Part shown: positions 38,478 to 52,500 of the stretch, one piece after another
Layout: each line of letters opens with the position of its first letter
How positions within the stretch are numbered: position 1 is the stretch's first letter
From: Auanema rhodensis
Taxonomy: Eukaryota; Nematoda; Chromadorea; Rhabditida; Rhabditidae
DNA length: 64,000 nt
NCBI GenBank assembly: GCA_964057225.1
Contig: OZ059900.1
Location: forward strand, 3,606,501-3,670,500
Reading direction: 5' to 3'
Notes under the pieces: generated by a model
Database searches by the model: none
Told to the model about the DNA's origin: nothing
Seen by the model: only the letters and a program-made list of their open reading frames with translations
Program-made: the position numbers and the translations under genes

Positions 38478-41234
38478 TATATTTGAAGACTTTTGTTATC
38501 ATAGACAGTAAAACTATGCTTTTGATCATATATATGAGCGATTTAGCCCAATTGGACTCAAAACTCGGAAAATTCAAAAATTCTTTCTATTTTCGACCTT
38601 TTTTGATCAAAATGAATAAATATCAGTGCAAACTCGTGAAAATAAACTCATTTCGTGTATTGTGTGTTTGATTCTTGAATCTTAACGAATATGATCAAAA
38701 TTTACGAGTATCACAGATTTTGTACCAAAAATCGGTGAGTATATGGTGTTGAAGGTATAAAAACGACCATACTTAGTGTAGTAATGCTATTTGAGCGAGA
38801 ATCAGTATTTAAACATCATTAGTGTTTAATTAATGACTTTTGTTGTGATAGACAGAAAAACTATGCTTCTGATCATATATATGAGCGATTTAGCCAAATT
38901 AGACTCAAAACTCGTAAATTTCAAAAATTCTTTCTATTTTCGACCTTTTTTGATCAAAATGAATAAATATCAGTGCAAACTTGTAAAAATGAACTTATTT
39001 CGTGTATTAAGTGTTTGATTTTTGAATCTTAACGAATATGATCAAAATTTACGAGTATCACAGATTTTGTACCAAAAATCGGTGAGTATATGGTGTTAAA
39101 GGCATAAAAACGACCATACTTAGTGTAGTAATGCATTTGAGTGAAATTCAGTGTATTACACATTATTAGTGTTCAATTAATGACTTTTGTTGTCATAGAC
39201 AATACATCTATGCTTCTGATCATATATATGAGCGATTTAGCCAAATTAGACTCAAAACTCGGAAATTTCAAAAAATCTTTCTATTTTCGACCTTTTTTGA
39301 TCAAAATGAATAAATATCAGTGCAAACTTGTAAAAATTGACTTATTTTGTGTATTATGTGTTTGATTCTCGAATCTTAACGAATATGATCAAAATTTACA
39401 AGTATTACAGATTTTGTACCAAAAATCGGTGAGTATATGGTGTTAAAGGCATAAAAACGACCATACTTAGTGTAGTAATGCTATTTGAGCGAAAATCAGT
39501 ATTTAAACATCACTAGCGTTTAAATGATGATTTTTGTTGTCATAGACAATAAAACTATGCTTCTGATCATATATATGAGCGATTTAGCCAAATTAGACTC
39601 AAAACTCGGAAATTTCAAAAATTCTTTCTATTTTCGACCTTTTTTGATCAAAATGAATATATATCAGTGCAAGCTCATAAAAATAGACTGATTTTGTGTA
39701 TTGTATGTTTGATTCTCAAATCTTAACGAATATGATCAAAATTTACGAGTATTACAGATTTTGTACCAAAAATCGGTGAGTATATGGTGTTAACGGCATA
39801 AAAACGACCATACTTAGTGTAGTAAAGCTATTTGAGTGAAATTCAGTGATTTACACATTATTAGTGTATATTTGAAGACTTTTGTTATCATAGACAGTAA
39901 AACTATGCTTTTGATCATATATATGAGCGATTTAGCCCAATTGGACTCAAAACTCGGAAAATTCAAAAATTCTTTCTATTTTCGACCTTTTTTGATCAAA
40001 ATGAATAAATATCAGTGCAAACTCGTGAAAATAAACTCATTTCGTGTATTGTGTGTTTGATTCTTGAATCTTAACAAATATGATCAAAATTTACGAGTAT
40101 CACAGATTTTGTACCAAAAATCGGTGAGTATATGGTGTTGAAGGTATAAAAACGACCATACTTAGTGTAGTAATGCTATTTGAGCGAGAATCAGTATTTA
40201 AACATCATTAGTGTTTAATTAATGACTTTTGTTGTGATAGACAAAAAAACTATGCTTCTGATCATATATATGAGCGATTTAGCCAAATTAGACTCAAAAC
40301 TCGTAAATTTCAAAAATTCTTTCTATTTTCGACCTTTTTTGATCAAAATGAATAAATATCAGTGCAAACTTGTAAAAATGAACTTATTTCGTGTATTAAG
40401 TGTTTGATTTTTGAATCTTAACGAATATGATCAAAATTTACGAGTATCACAGATTTTGTACCAAAAATCGGTGAGTATATGGTGTTAAAGGCATAAAAAC
40501 GACCATACTTAGTGTAGTAATGCATTTGAGTGAAATTCAGTGTATTACACATTATTAGTGTTCAATTAATGACTTTTGTTGTCATAGACAATACATCTAT
40601 GCTTCTGATCATATATATGAGCGATTTAGCCAAATTAGACTCAAAACTCGGAAATTTCAAAAAATCTTTCTATTTTCGACCTTTTTTGATCAAAATGAAT
40701 AAATATCAGTGCAAACTTGTAAAAATTGACTTATTTTGTGTATTATGTGTTTGATTCTCGAATCTTAACGAATATGATCAAAATTTACAAGTATTACAGA
40801 TTTTGTACCAAAAATCGGTGAGTATATGGTGTTAAAGGCATAAAAACGACCATACTTAGTGTAGTAATGCTATTTGAGCGAAAATCAGTATTTAAACATC
40901 ACTAGCGTTTAAATGATGATTTTTGTTGTCATAGACAATAAAACTATGCTTCTGATCATATATATGAGCGATTTAGCCAAATTAGACTCAAAACTCGGAA
41001 ATTTCAAAAATTCTTTCTATTTTCGACCTTTTTTGATCAAAATGAATATATATCAGTGCAAGCTCATAAAAATAGACTGATTTTGTGTATTGTATGTTTG
41101 ATTCTCAAATCTTAACGAATATGATCAAAATTTACGAGTATTACAGATTTTGTACCAAAAATCGGTGAGTATATGGTGTTAAAGGCATAAAAACGACCAT
41201 ACTTAGTGTAGTAAAGCTATTTGAGTGAAATTCA
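38478..41234 (+). repeat. 4-mer (1389-bp) duplication nested in the 11-mer block
   Basis: Modules at 38833, 39141 and 39480 have partners 1389 bp away at 40222, 40530 and 40869, including the rare ttcaaaaaatcttt and the gtgttgaaggtat core variant. The equivalent duplication in the first 11-mer unit (34640-35425 versus 36029-36814) is cut short at about 36814. There the sequence switches to the start of the second unit. The 4-mer duplication is therefore older than the 11-mer copy junction, which truncated one of its arms. Confidence 0.78.
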
Positions 41235-44229
41235 GTATTTAAACATCACTAGCGTTTAATTGATGACTTTTGTTGTCATAGACATTAAAACTATGCTTTT
41301 GATCATATAAATGAGCGATTTAGCCAAATTAGACTCAAAACTCGGAAATTTCAAAAATTCTTTCTATTTTCGACCTTTTTTGATCAAAATGAATAAATAT
41401 CAGTGCAAACTCATAAAAATAGACTTATTTCGTGTATTATGTGTTTGATTCTCGAATCTTAACAAATATGATCAAAATTTACAAGTATTACAGATTTTGT
41501 ACCAAAAATCGGTGAGTATATGGTGTTAAAGGCATAAAAACGACGATACTTAGTGTAGTAATGCTATTTGAGCGAAATTTAGTGATTTAAACATCATTAG
41601 TGTTTAATTAATGACTTTTGTTGTCATAGACAATGAAACTATGCTTCTGATCATATATATGAGCGATTTAGCCCAATTGGACTCAAAACTCGGAAAATTC
41701 AAAAATTCTTTCTATTTTCGACCTTTTTTGATCAAAATGAATAAATATCAGTGCAAACTCGTGAAAATAAACTCATTTCGTGTATTGTGTGTTTGATTCT
41801 CGAATCTTAACGAATATGATCAAAATTTACGAGTATCACAGATTTTGTACCAAAAATCGGTGAGTATATGGTGTTGAAGGTATAAAAACGACCATACTTA
41901 GTGTAGTAATGCTATTTGAGCGAAAATCAGTATTTAAACATCATTAGTGTTTAATTAATGACTTTTGTTGTCATAGACAATAAAACTATGCTTCTGATCA
42001 TATATATGAGCGATTTAGCCAAATTAGACTCAAAACTCGTAAATTTCAAAAATTCTTTCTATTTTCGACCTTTTTTGATCAAAATGAATAAATATCAGTG
42101 CAAACTTGTAAAAATGAACTTATTTCGTGTATTGTGTGTTTAATTTTTGAATCTTAACGAATATGATCAAAATTTACGAGTATCACAGATTTTGTACCAA
42201 AAATCGGTGAGTATATGGTGTTAAAGGCATAAAAACGACCATCCTTAGTGTAGTAATGCTATTTGAGCGAAATTCAGTATTTAAACATCACTAGCGTTTA
42301 AATGATGATTTTTGTTGTCATAGACAATACATCTATGCTTCTGATCATATATATGAGCGATTTAGCCAAATTAGACTCAAAACTCGGAAATTTCAAAAAT
42401 TCTTTCTATTTTCGACCTTTTTTGATCAAAATGAATAAATATCAGTGCAAACTCGTAAAAATAGACTGATTTTGTGTATTGTATGTTTGATTCTCAAATC
42501 TTAACGAATATGATCAAAATTTACGAGTATTACAGATTTTGTACCAAAAATCGGTGAGTATATGGTGTTAAAGGCATAAAAACGACCATACTTAGTGTAG
42601 TAATGCTATTTGAGCGAAATTCAGTATTTAAACATTACTAGCGTTTAATTGATGACTTTTGTTGTTATAGACAATAAAACTATGTTTTTGATCATATATA
42701 TGAGCGATTTAGCCAAATTGGACTCAAAACTCGGAAATTTCAAAAATTCTTTCTATTTTCGACCTTTTTTGATCAAAATGAATAAATATCAGTGCAAACT
42801 CGTAAAAATAAACTTATTTCGTGTATTGTGTGTTTGATTCTCGAATCTCACCGAATATGATCAAAATTTACGAGTATCACAGATTTTGTACCAAAAATCG
42901 GTGAGTATATGGTGTTAAAGGCATAAAAACGACCATACTTAGTGTAGTAATGCTATTTGAGCGAAATTCAGTATTTAAACATCACTAGCGTTTAATTGAT
43001 GACTTTTGTTGTCATAGACAATGAAACTATGCTTCTGATCATATATATGAGCGATTTAGCCAAATTAGACTCAAAACTCGGAAATTTCAAAAATTCTTTC
43101 TATTTTCGACCTTTTTTGATCAAAATGAATAAATATCAGTGCAAACTCGTAAAAATAAACTGATTTTGTGTATTGTATGTTTGATTCTCAAATCTTAACG
43201 AATATGATCAAAATTTACGAGTATTACAGATTTTGTACCAAAAATCGGTGAGTATATGGTGTTAAAGGCATAAAAACGACCATACTTAGTGTAGTAATGC
43301 TATTTGAGTGAAATTCAGTGATTTAATCATTATTAGTTTATATTTGAAGACTTTTGTTATCATAGACAGTAAAACTATGCTTTTGATCATATATATGAGC
43401 GATTTAGCCCAATTGGACTCAAAACTCGGAAAATTCAAAAATTCTTCTATTTTCGACCTTTTTTGATCAAAATGAATATATATCAGTGCAAACTCATAAA
43501 AATAGACTGATTTTGTGTATTGTATGTTTGATTCTCAAATCTTAACGAATATGATCGAAATTTACGAGTATTACAGATTTTGTACCAAAAATCGGTGAGT
43601 ATATGGTGTTAAAGGCATAAAAACGACCATACTTAGTGTAGTAATGCTATTTGAGCGAAATTCAGTATTTAAACATCACTAGCGTTTAATTGATGACTTT
43701 TGTTGTCATAGACAATAAAACTATGCTTTTGATCATATATATGAGCGATTTAGCCAAATTAGACTCAAAACTCGGAAATTTCAAAAATTCTTTCTATTTT
43801 CGACCTTTTTTGATCAAAATGAATAAATATCATTGCAAACTCGTAAAAATAGACTTATTTCGTGTATTATGTGTTTGATTCTCGAATCTTAACAAATATG
43901 ATTAAAATTTACGAGTATTACAGATTTTGTACCAAAAATCGGTGAGTATATGGTGTTAAAGGCATAAAAACGACCATACTTAGTGTAGTAATGCTATTTG
44001 AGCGAAATTCAGTATTTAAACATTACTAGCGTTTAATTGATGACTTTTGTTGTTATAGACAATAAAACTATGTTTTTGATCATATATATGAGCGATTTAG
44101 CCAAATTGGACTCAAAACTCGGAAATTTCAAAAATTCTTTCTATTTTCGACCTTTTTTGATCAAAATGAATATATATCAGTGCAAACTCATAAAAATAGA
44201 CTGATTTTGTTTATTGTGTGTTTGATTTT
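41235..44229 (+). repeat. Mixed monomers between 11-mer copies 2 and 3
   Basis: About nine monomers of several types. 41958-42143 resembles 48227-48412 (6269 bp), sharing gtgtttaatttttg and accatccttag near 42238 and 48506. 42649-42837 carries the ttatagacaataaaactatg type of 28378 and 32890. 43306-43893 is the distant copy of 25563-26150. A private core change, aaacgacgatac, occurs near 41540. The stretch looks like a patchwork of short donor tracts from other parts of the array. No genes. Confidence 0.65.
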
Positions 44230-47200
44230 CAAATCTTAACAAATATGATCAAAATTTACAAGTATTACAGATTTTGTACCAAAAATCGGTGAGTATATGG
44301 TGTTAAAGGCATAAAAACGACCATACTTAGTGTAGTAATGCTATTTGAGTGAAATTCAGTGATTTAATCATTATTAGTGTATATTTGAAGACTTTTGTTA
44401 TCATAGACAGTAAAACTATGCTTTTGATCATATATATGAGCGATTTAGCCCAATTCGACTCAAAACTCGGAAATTTCAAAAATTCTTTCTATTTTCGACC
44501 TTTTTTGATCAAAATGAATAAATATCAGTGCAAACTCGTAAAAATAAACTTATTTCGTGTATTATGTGTTTGATTCTCGGATCTTAACAAATATGATCAA
44601 AATTTACAAGTATTACAGATTTTGTACCAAAAATCGGTGAGTATATGGTGTTAAAGGCATAAAAACGACCATACTTAGTGTAGTAATGCTATTTGAGTGA
44701 AATTCAGTGATTTAATCATTATTAGTGTATATTTGAAGACTTTTGTTATCATAGACAGTACAACTATGCTTTTGATCATATATATGAGCGATTTAGCCAA
44801 ATTAGACTCAAAACTCGGAAATTTCAAAAATTCTTTCTATTTTCGACCTTTTTTGATCAAAATGAATAAATATCAGTGCAAACTCGTAAAAATAAACTTA
44901 TTTCGTGTATTGTGTGTTTGATTCTCGAATCTCACCAAATATGATCAAAATTTACGAGTATCACAGATTTTGTACCAAAAATCGGTGAGTATATGGTGTT
45001 AAAGGCATAAAAACGACCATACTTAGTGTAGTAATGCTATTAGAGCGAAATTTAGTGATTTAAACATCATTAGTGTTTAATTAATGACTTTTGTTGTCAT
45101 AGACAATACACCAATAGACAGTAAAACTATGCTTTTGATCATATATATGAGCGATTTAGCCCAATTGGACTCAAAACTCGGAAAATTCAAAAATTCTTTC
45201 TATTTTCGACCTTTTTTGATCAAAATGAATAAATATCAGTGCAAACTCATAAAAATAGACTTATTTCGTGTATTATGTGTTTGATTCTCGAATCTTAACG
45301 AATATGATCAAAATTTACAAGTATTACAGATTTTGTACCAAAAATCGGTGAGTATATGGTGTTAAAGGCATAAAAACGACCATACTTAGTGTAGTAATGC
45401 TATTTGAGCGAAATTTAGTGATTTCAACATCATTAGTGTTTAATTAATGACTTTTGTTGTCATAGACAATAAAACTATGCTTCTGATCATATATATGAGC
45501 GATTTAGCCAAATTAGACTCAAAACTCGTAAATTTCAAAAATTCTTTCTATTTTCGACCTTTTTTGATCAAAATGAATATATATCAGTGCAAGCTCATAA
45601 AAATAGACTGATTTTGTGTATTGTATGTTCGATTCTCGAATCTTAACGAATATGATCAAAATTTACGAGTATTACAGATTTTGTACCAAAAATCGGTGAG
45701 TATATGGTGTTAAAGGCATAAAAACGACCATACTTAGTGTAGTAATGCTATTTGAGTGAAATTCAGTGATTTAATCATTACTAGTGTATATTTGAAGACT
45801 TTTGTTATCATAGACAGTAAAACTATGCTTTTGATCATATATATGAGCGATTTAGCCCAATTGGACTCAAAACTCGGAAAATTCAAAAATTCTTTCTATT
45901 TTCGACCTTTTTTGATCAAAATGAATAAATATCAGTGCAAACTCGTGAAAATAAACTCATTTCGTGTATTGTGTGTTTGATTCTTGAATCTTAACGAATA
46001 TGATCAAAATTTACGAGTATCACAGATTTTGTACCAAAAATCGGTGAGTATATGGTGTTGAAGGTATAAAAACGACCATACTTAGTGTAGTAATGCTATT
46101 TGAGCGAGAATCAGTATTTAAACATCATTAGTGTTTAATTAATGACTTTTGTTGTGATAGACAATAAAACTATGCTTCTGATCATATATATGAGCGATTT
46201 AGCCAAATTAGACTCAAAACTCGTAAATTTCAAAAATTCTTTCTATTTTCGACCTTTTTTGATCAAAATGAATAAATATCAGTGCAAACTTGTAAAAATG
46301 AACTTATTTCGTGTATTAAGTGTTTGATTTTTGAATCTTAACGAATATGATCAAAATTTACGAGTATCACAGATTTTGTACCAAAAATCGGTGAGTATAT
46401 GGTGTTAAAGGCATAAAAACGACCATACTTAGTGTAGTAATGCATTTGAGTGAAATTCAGTGATTTACACATTATTAGTGTTCAATTAATGACTTTTGTT
46501 GTCATAGACAATACATCTATGCTTCTGATCATATATATGAGCGATTTAGCCAAATTAGACTCAAAACTCGGAAATTTCAAAAAATCTTTCTATTTTCGAC
46601 CTTTTTTGATCAAAATGAATAAATATCAGTGCAAACTTGTAAAAATTGACTTATTTTGTGTATTATGTGTTTGATTCTCGAATCTTAACGAATATGATCA
46701 AAATTTACAAGTATTACAGATTTTGTACCAAAAATCGGTGAGTATATGGTGTTAAAGGCATAAAAACGACCATACTTAGTGTAGTAATGCTATTTGAGCG
46801 AAAATCAGTATTTAAACATCACTAGCGTTTAAATGATGATTTTTGTTGTCATAGACAATAAAACTATGCTTCTGATCATATATATGAGCGATTTAGCCAA
46901 ATTAGACTCAAAACTCGGAAATTTCAAAAATTCTTTCTATTTTCGACCTTTTTTGATCAAAATGAATATATATCAGTGCAAGCTCATAAAAATAGACTGA
47001 TTTTGTGTATTGTATGTTTGATTCTCAAATCTTAACGAATATGATCAAAATTTACGAGTATTACAGATTTTGTACCAAAAATCGGTGAGTATATGGTGTT
47101 AAAGGCATAAAAACGACCATACTTAGTGTAGTAAAGCTATTTGAGTGAAATTCAGTGATTTACACATTATTAGTGTATATTTGAAGACTTTTGTTATCAT

Positions 47201-47325
47201 AGACAGTAAAACTATGCTTTTGATCATATATATGAGCGATTTAGCCCAATTGGACTCAAAACTCGGAAAATTCAAAAATTCTTTCTATTTTCGACCTTTT
47301 TTGATCAAAATGAATAAATATCAGT
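44230..47325 (+). repeat. Partial third copy of the 11-mer, about 9 monomers
   Basis: Modules at 44349, 44697, 45084, 45756, 46142, 46450 and 47145 all lie 11147 bp from those at 33202 to 35998. The left edge is near 44230: upstream, tgattttgtttattg faces ttattttgtgtatta. The right edge is near 47325, where actcataaaaatag replaces actcgtgaaaataa. Private substitutions such as gattctcggatc near 44574, gtatgttcgattc near 45628 and gatttcaacatc near 45421 show that it diverged from the two tandem copies. Confidence 0.85.
45098..45127 (+). repeat. Chimeric monomer with 15-bp internal gain (copy 3)
   Basis: Same joint, 11147 bp from the first copy, inside the partial third 11-mer copy. It is the strongest single tag linking that segment with the two tandem units. 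Confidence 0.8.
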
Positions 47326-49567
47326 GCAAACTCATAAAAATAGACTTATTTCGTGTATTATGTGTTTGATTCTCGAATCTTAACAAATATGATCAAAATT
47401 TACAAGTATTACAGATTTTGTACCAAAAATCGGTGAGTATATGGTGTTAAAGGCATAAAAACGACCATACTTAGTGTAGTAATGCTATTTGAGCGAAATT
47501 TAGTGATTTAAACATCATTAGTGTTTAATTAATGACTTTTGTTGTCATAGACAATAAAACTATGCTTCTGATCATATATATGAGCGATTTAGCCCAATTG
47601 GACTCAAAACTCGGAAAATTCAAAAATTCTTTCTATTTTCGACCTTTTTTGATCAAAATGAATAAATATCAGTGCAAACTCATAAAAATAGACTTATTTC
47701 GTGTATTATGTGTTTGATTCTCGAATCTTAACAAATATGATCAAAATTTACAAGTATTACAGATTTTGTACCAAAAAGCGGTGAGTATATGGTGTTAAAG
47801 GCATAAAAACGACCATACTTAGTGTAGTAAAGCTATTTGAGTGAAATTCAGTGATTTACACATTATTAGTGTATATTTGAAGACTTTTGTTATCATAGAC
47901 AGTAAAACTATGCTTCTGATCATATATATGAGCGATTTAGCCCAATTGGACTCAAAACTCGGAAAATTCAAAAATTCTTTCTATTTTCGACCTTTTTTGA
48001 TCAAAATGAATAAATATCAGTGCAAACTCGTGAAAATAAACTCATTTTGTGTATTGTGTGTTTGATTCTCGAATCTTAACGAATATGATCAAAATTTACG
48101 AGTATCACAGATTTTGTACCAAAAATCGGTGAGTATATGGTGTTGAAGGTATAAAAACGACCATACTTAGTGTAGTAATGCTATTTGAGCGAAAATCAGT
48201 ATTTAAACATCATTAGTGTTTAATTAATGACTTTTGTTGTCATAGACAATAAAACTATGCTTCTGATCATATATATGAGCGATTTAGCCAAATTAGACTC
48301 AAAACTCGTAAATTTCAAAAATTCTTTCTATTTTCGACCTTTTTTGATCAAAATGAATAAATATCAGTGCAAACTTGTAAAAATGAACTTATTTCGTGTA
48401 TTGTGTGTTTAATTTTTGAATCTTAACGAATATGATCAAAATTTACGAGTATCACAGATTTTGTACCAAAAATCGGTGAGTATATGGTGTTAAAGGCATA
48501 AAAACGACCATCCTTAGTGTAGTAATGCTATTTGAGCGAAATTCAGTGATTTAAACATCATTAGTGTTCAATTAATGACTTTTGTTGTCATAGACAATAC
48601 ATCTATGCTTCTGATCATATATATGAGCGATTTAGCCAAATTAGACTCAAAACTCGGAAATTTCAAAAAATCTTTCTATTTTCGACCTTTTTTGATCAAA
48701 ATGAATAAATATCAGTGCAAACTCGTCAAAATAAACTTATTTCGTGTATTGTGTGTTTGATTCTCGAATCTCACCGAATATGATCAAAATTTACGAGTAT
48801 CACAGATTTTGTACCAAAAATCGGTGAGTATATGGTGTTAAAGGCATAAAAACGACCATACTTAGTGTAGTAATGCTATTTGAGCGAAATTCAGTATTAA
48901 AACATCACTAGCGTTTAATTGATGACTTTTGTTGTTATAGACAATAAAACTATGCTTTTGATCATATATATGAGCGATTTAGCCAAATTGGACTCAAAAC
49001 TCGGAAATTTCAAAAATTCTTTCTATTTTCGATCTTTTTTGATCAAAATGAATAAATATCAGTGCAAACTTGTAAAAATAGACTTATTTCGTGTATTATG
49101 TGTTTGATTCTCGAATCTTAACGAATATGATCAAAATTTACAAGTATTACAGATTTTGTACCAAAAATCGGTGAGTATATGGTGTTAAAGGCATAAAAAC
49201 GACCATACTTAGTGTAGTAATGCTATTTGAGCGAAAATCAGTATTTAAACATCACTAGCGTTTAATTGATGATTTTTGTTGTCATAGACAATAAAACTAT
49301 GCTTCTGATCATATATATGAGCGATTTAGCCAAATTAGACTCAAAACTCGGAAATTTCAAAAATTCTTTCTATTTTCGACCTTTTTTGATCAAAATGAAT
49401 ATATATCAGTGCAAGCTCATAAAAATAGACTGATTTTGTGTATTGTATGTTTGATTCTCAAATCTTAACGAATATGATCAAAATTTACGAGTATTACAGA
49501 TTTTGTACCAAAAATCGGTGAGTATATGGTGTTAAAGGCATAAAAACGACCATACTTAGTGTAGTAA
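46700..49567 (+). repeat. Segment with a copy 11123 bp downstream (left member)
   Basis: Modules at 47145, 47532, 47841, 48227, 48575 and 48919 have partners 11123 bp away at 58268, 58655, 58964, 59350, 59698 and 60042. They include the rare ctcgtcaaaataaac (about 48723 and 59846) and accatccttag (about 48506 and 59629). Similarity stops near 49567, where gtagtaaagct faces gtagtaatgct. Few substitutions were noticed, for example aaaaagcggtg near 47775. Confidence 0.82.
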
Positions 49568-52500
49568 AGCTATTTGAGTGAAATTCAGTGATTTACACAT
49601 TATTAGTGTATATTTGAAAACTTTTGTTATCATAGACAGTAAAACTATGATTTTGATCATATATATGAGCGATTTAGCCCAATTGGACTCAAAACTCGGA
49701 AAATTTAAAAATTCTTTCTATTTTCGACCTTTTTTGATCAAAATGAATAAATATCAGTGCAAACTCATAAAAATAGACTTATTTCGTGTATTATGTGTTT
49801 GATTCTCGAATCTTAACGAATATGATCAAAATTTACAAGTATTACAGATTTTGTACCAAAAATCGGTGAGTATATGGTGTTAAAGGCATAAAAACGACCA
49901 TACTTAGTGTAGTAATGCTATTTGAGCGAAAATTAGTATTTAAACATCACTAGCGTTTAATTGATGACTTTTGTTGTCATAGACAATAAAACTTTGCTTC
50001 TGATCATATAAATGAGCGATTTAGCCAAATTAGACTCAAAACTCGGAAATTTCAAAAATTCTTTCTATTTTCGACCTTTTTTGATCAAAATGAATATATA
50101 TCAGTGCAAACTCGTAAAAATAAACTTATTTCGTGTATTGTGTGTTTGATTCTCGAATCTCACCGAATATGATCAAAATTTACGAGTATCACAGATTTTG
50201 TACCAAAAATCGGTGAGTATATGGTGTTAATGGCATAAAAACGACCATACTTAGTGTAGTAATGCTATTTGAGTGAAATTCAGTGATTTAATCATTATTA
50301 GTGTATATTTGAAGACTTTTGTTATCATAGACAATAAAACTATGCTTCTGATCATGTATATGAGCGATTTAGCCAAATTAGACTCAAAACTCGGAAATTT
50401 CAAAAATTCTTTCTATTTTCGACCTTTTTTGATCAAAATGAATATATATCAGTGCAAACTCGTAAAAATAAACTTATTTCGTGTATTGTGTGTTTGATTC
50501 TCGAATCTCACCGAATATGATCAAAATTTACGAGTATCACAGATTTTGTACCAAAAATCGGTGAGTATATGGTGTTAAAGGCATAAAAACGACCATACTT
50601 AGTGTAGTAATGCTATTTGAGCGAAATTTAGTGATTTAAACATCATTAGTGTTTAATTAATGACTTTTGTTGTCATAGACAATAAAACTATGCTTCTGAT
50701 CATGTATATGAGCGATTTAGCCAAATTAGACTCAAAACTCGGAAATTTCAAAAATTCTTTCTATTTTCGACCTTTTTTGATCAAAATGAATATATATCAG
50801 TGCAAACTCATAAAAATAGACTGATTTTGTTTATTGTGTGTTTGATTTTCAAATCTTAACAAATATGATCAAAATTTACGAGTATTACAGATTTTGTACC
50901 AAAAATCGGTGAGTATATGGTGTTAAAGGCATAAAAACGACCATACTTAGTGTAGTAATGCTATTTGAGCGAAAATCAGTATTTAAACATCACTAGCGTT
51001 TAATTGATGATTTTTGTTGTCATAGACAATAAAACTATGCTTCTGATCATGTATATGAGCGATTTAGCCAAATTAGACTCAAAACTCGGAAATTTCAAAA
51101 ATTCTTTCTATTTTCGACCTTTTTTGATCAAAATGAATATATATCAGTGCAAGCTCATAAAAATAGACTGATTTTGTGTATTGTATGTTTCATTCTCAAA
51201 TCTTAACGAATATGATCAAAATTTACGAGTATTACAGATTTTGTACCAAAAATCGGTGAGTATATGGTGTTAAAGGCATAAAAACGACCATACTTAGTGT
51301 AGTAAAGCTATTTGAGTGGAATTCAGTGATTTACACATTATTAGTGTAAATTTGAAGACTTTTGTTATCATAGACAGTAAAACTATGCTTTTGATCTTAT
51401 ATATGAGCGATTTAGCCAAATTGGACTCAAAACTCGGAAAATTCAAAAATTCTTTCTATTTTCGACCTTTTTTGATCAAAATGAATAAATATCAGTGCAA
51501 ACTCATAAAAATAGACTTATTTCGTGTATTATGTGTTTGATTCTCGAATCTTAACAAATATGATCAAAATTTACAAGTATTACAGATTTTGTACCAAAAA
51601 TCGGTGAGTATATGGTGTTAAAGGCATAAAAACGACCATACTTAGTGTAGTAATGCTATTTGAGCGAAAATCAGTATTTAAACATCACTAGCGTTTAAAT
51701 GATGATTTTTGTTGTCATAGACAATAAAACTATGCTTCTGATCATATATATGAGCGATTTAGCCAAATTAGACTCAAAACTCGGAAATTTCAAAAATTCT
51801 TTCTATTTTCGACCTTTTTTGATCAAAATGAATATATATCAGTGCAAGCTCATAAAAATAGACTGATTTTGTGTATTGTATGTTTGATTCTCAAATCTTA
51901 ACGAATATGATCAAAATTTACGAGTATTACAGATTTTGTACCAAAAATCGGTGAGTATATGGTGTTAAAGGCATAAAAACGACCATACTTAGTGTAGTAA
52001 AGCTATTTGAGTGAAATTCAGTGATTTACACATTATTAGTGTATATTTGAAGACTTTTGTTATCATAGACAGTAAAACTATGCTTTTGATCATATATATG
52101 AGCGATTTAGCCCAATTGGACTCAAAACTCGGAAAATTCAAAAATTCTTTCTATTTTCGACCTTTTTTGATCAAAATGAATAAATATCAGTGCAAACTCA
52201 TAAAAACAGACTTATTTCGTGTATTATGTGTTTGATTCTCGAATCTTAACGAATATGATCAAAATTTACAAGTATTACAGATTTTGTACCAAAAATCGGT
52301 GAGTATATGGTGTTAAAGGCATAAAAACGACCATACTTAGTGTAGTAATGCTATTTGAGCGAAATTCAGTATTAAAACATCACTAGCGTTTAATTGATGA
52401 CTTTTGTTGTTATAGACAATAAAACTATGCTTTTGATCATATATATGAGCGATTTAGCCAAATTGGACTCAAAACTCGGAAATTTCAAAAATTCTTTCTA

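Larger units (their letters stand above)
32970..40650 (+). repeat. 11-mer higher-order repeat, 3838-bp period, two near-identical copies
   Basis: Every module in 33202-36692 has a partner exactly 3838 bp to the right (33202/37040, 33550/37388, 34609/38447, 35998/39836, 36692/40530). Unit 1 is about 32970-36807 and unit 2 about 36808-40650. I saw only a few differences: gtgtactgtatg versus gtgtattgtatg near 34470/38308, gacaaaaaaac versus gacagaaaaac near 35013/38851, and cttaacgaata versus cttaacaaata near 36232/40070. The near identity implies a recent event. The unit includes the 15-bp chimeric monomer and several 348-bp monomers, which explains why 3838 is not 11 x 347. Confidence 0.9.
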
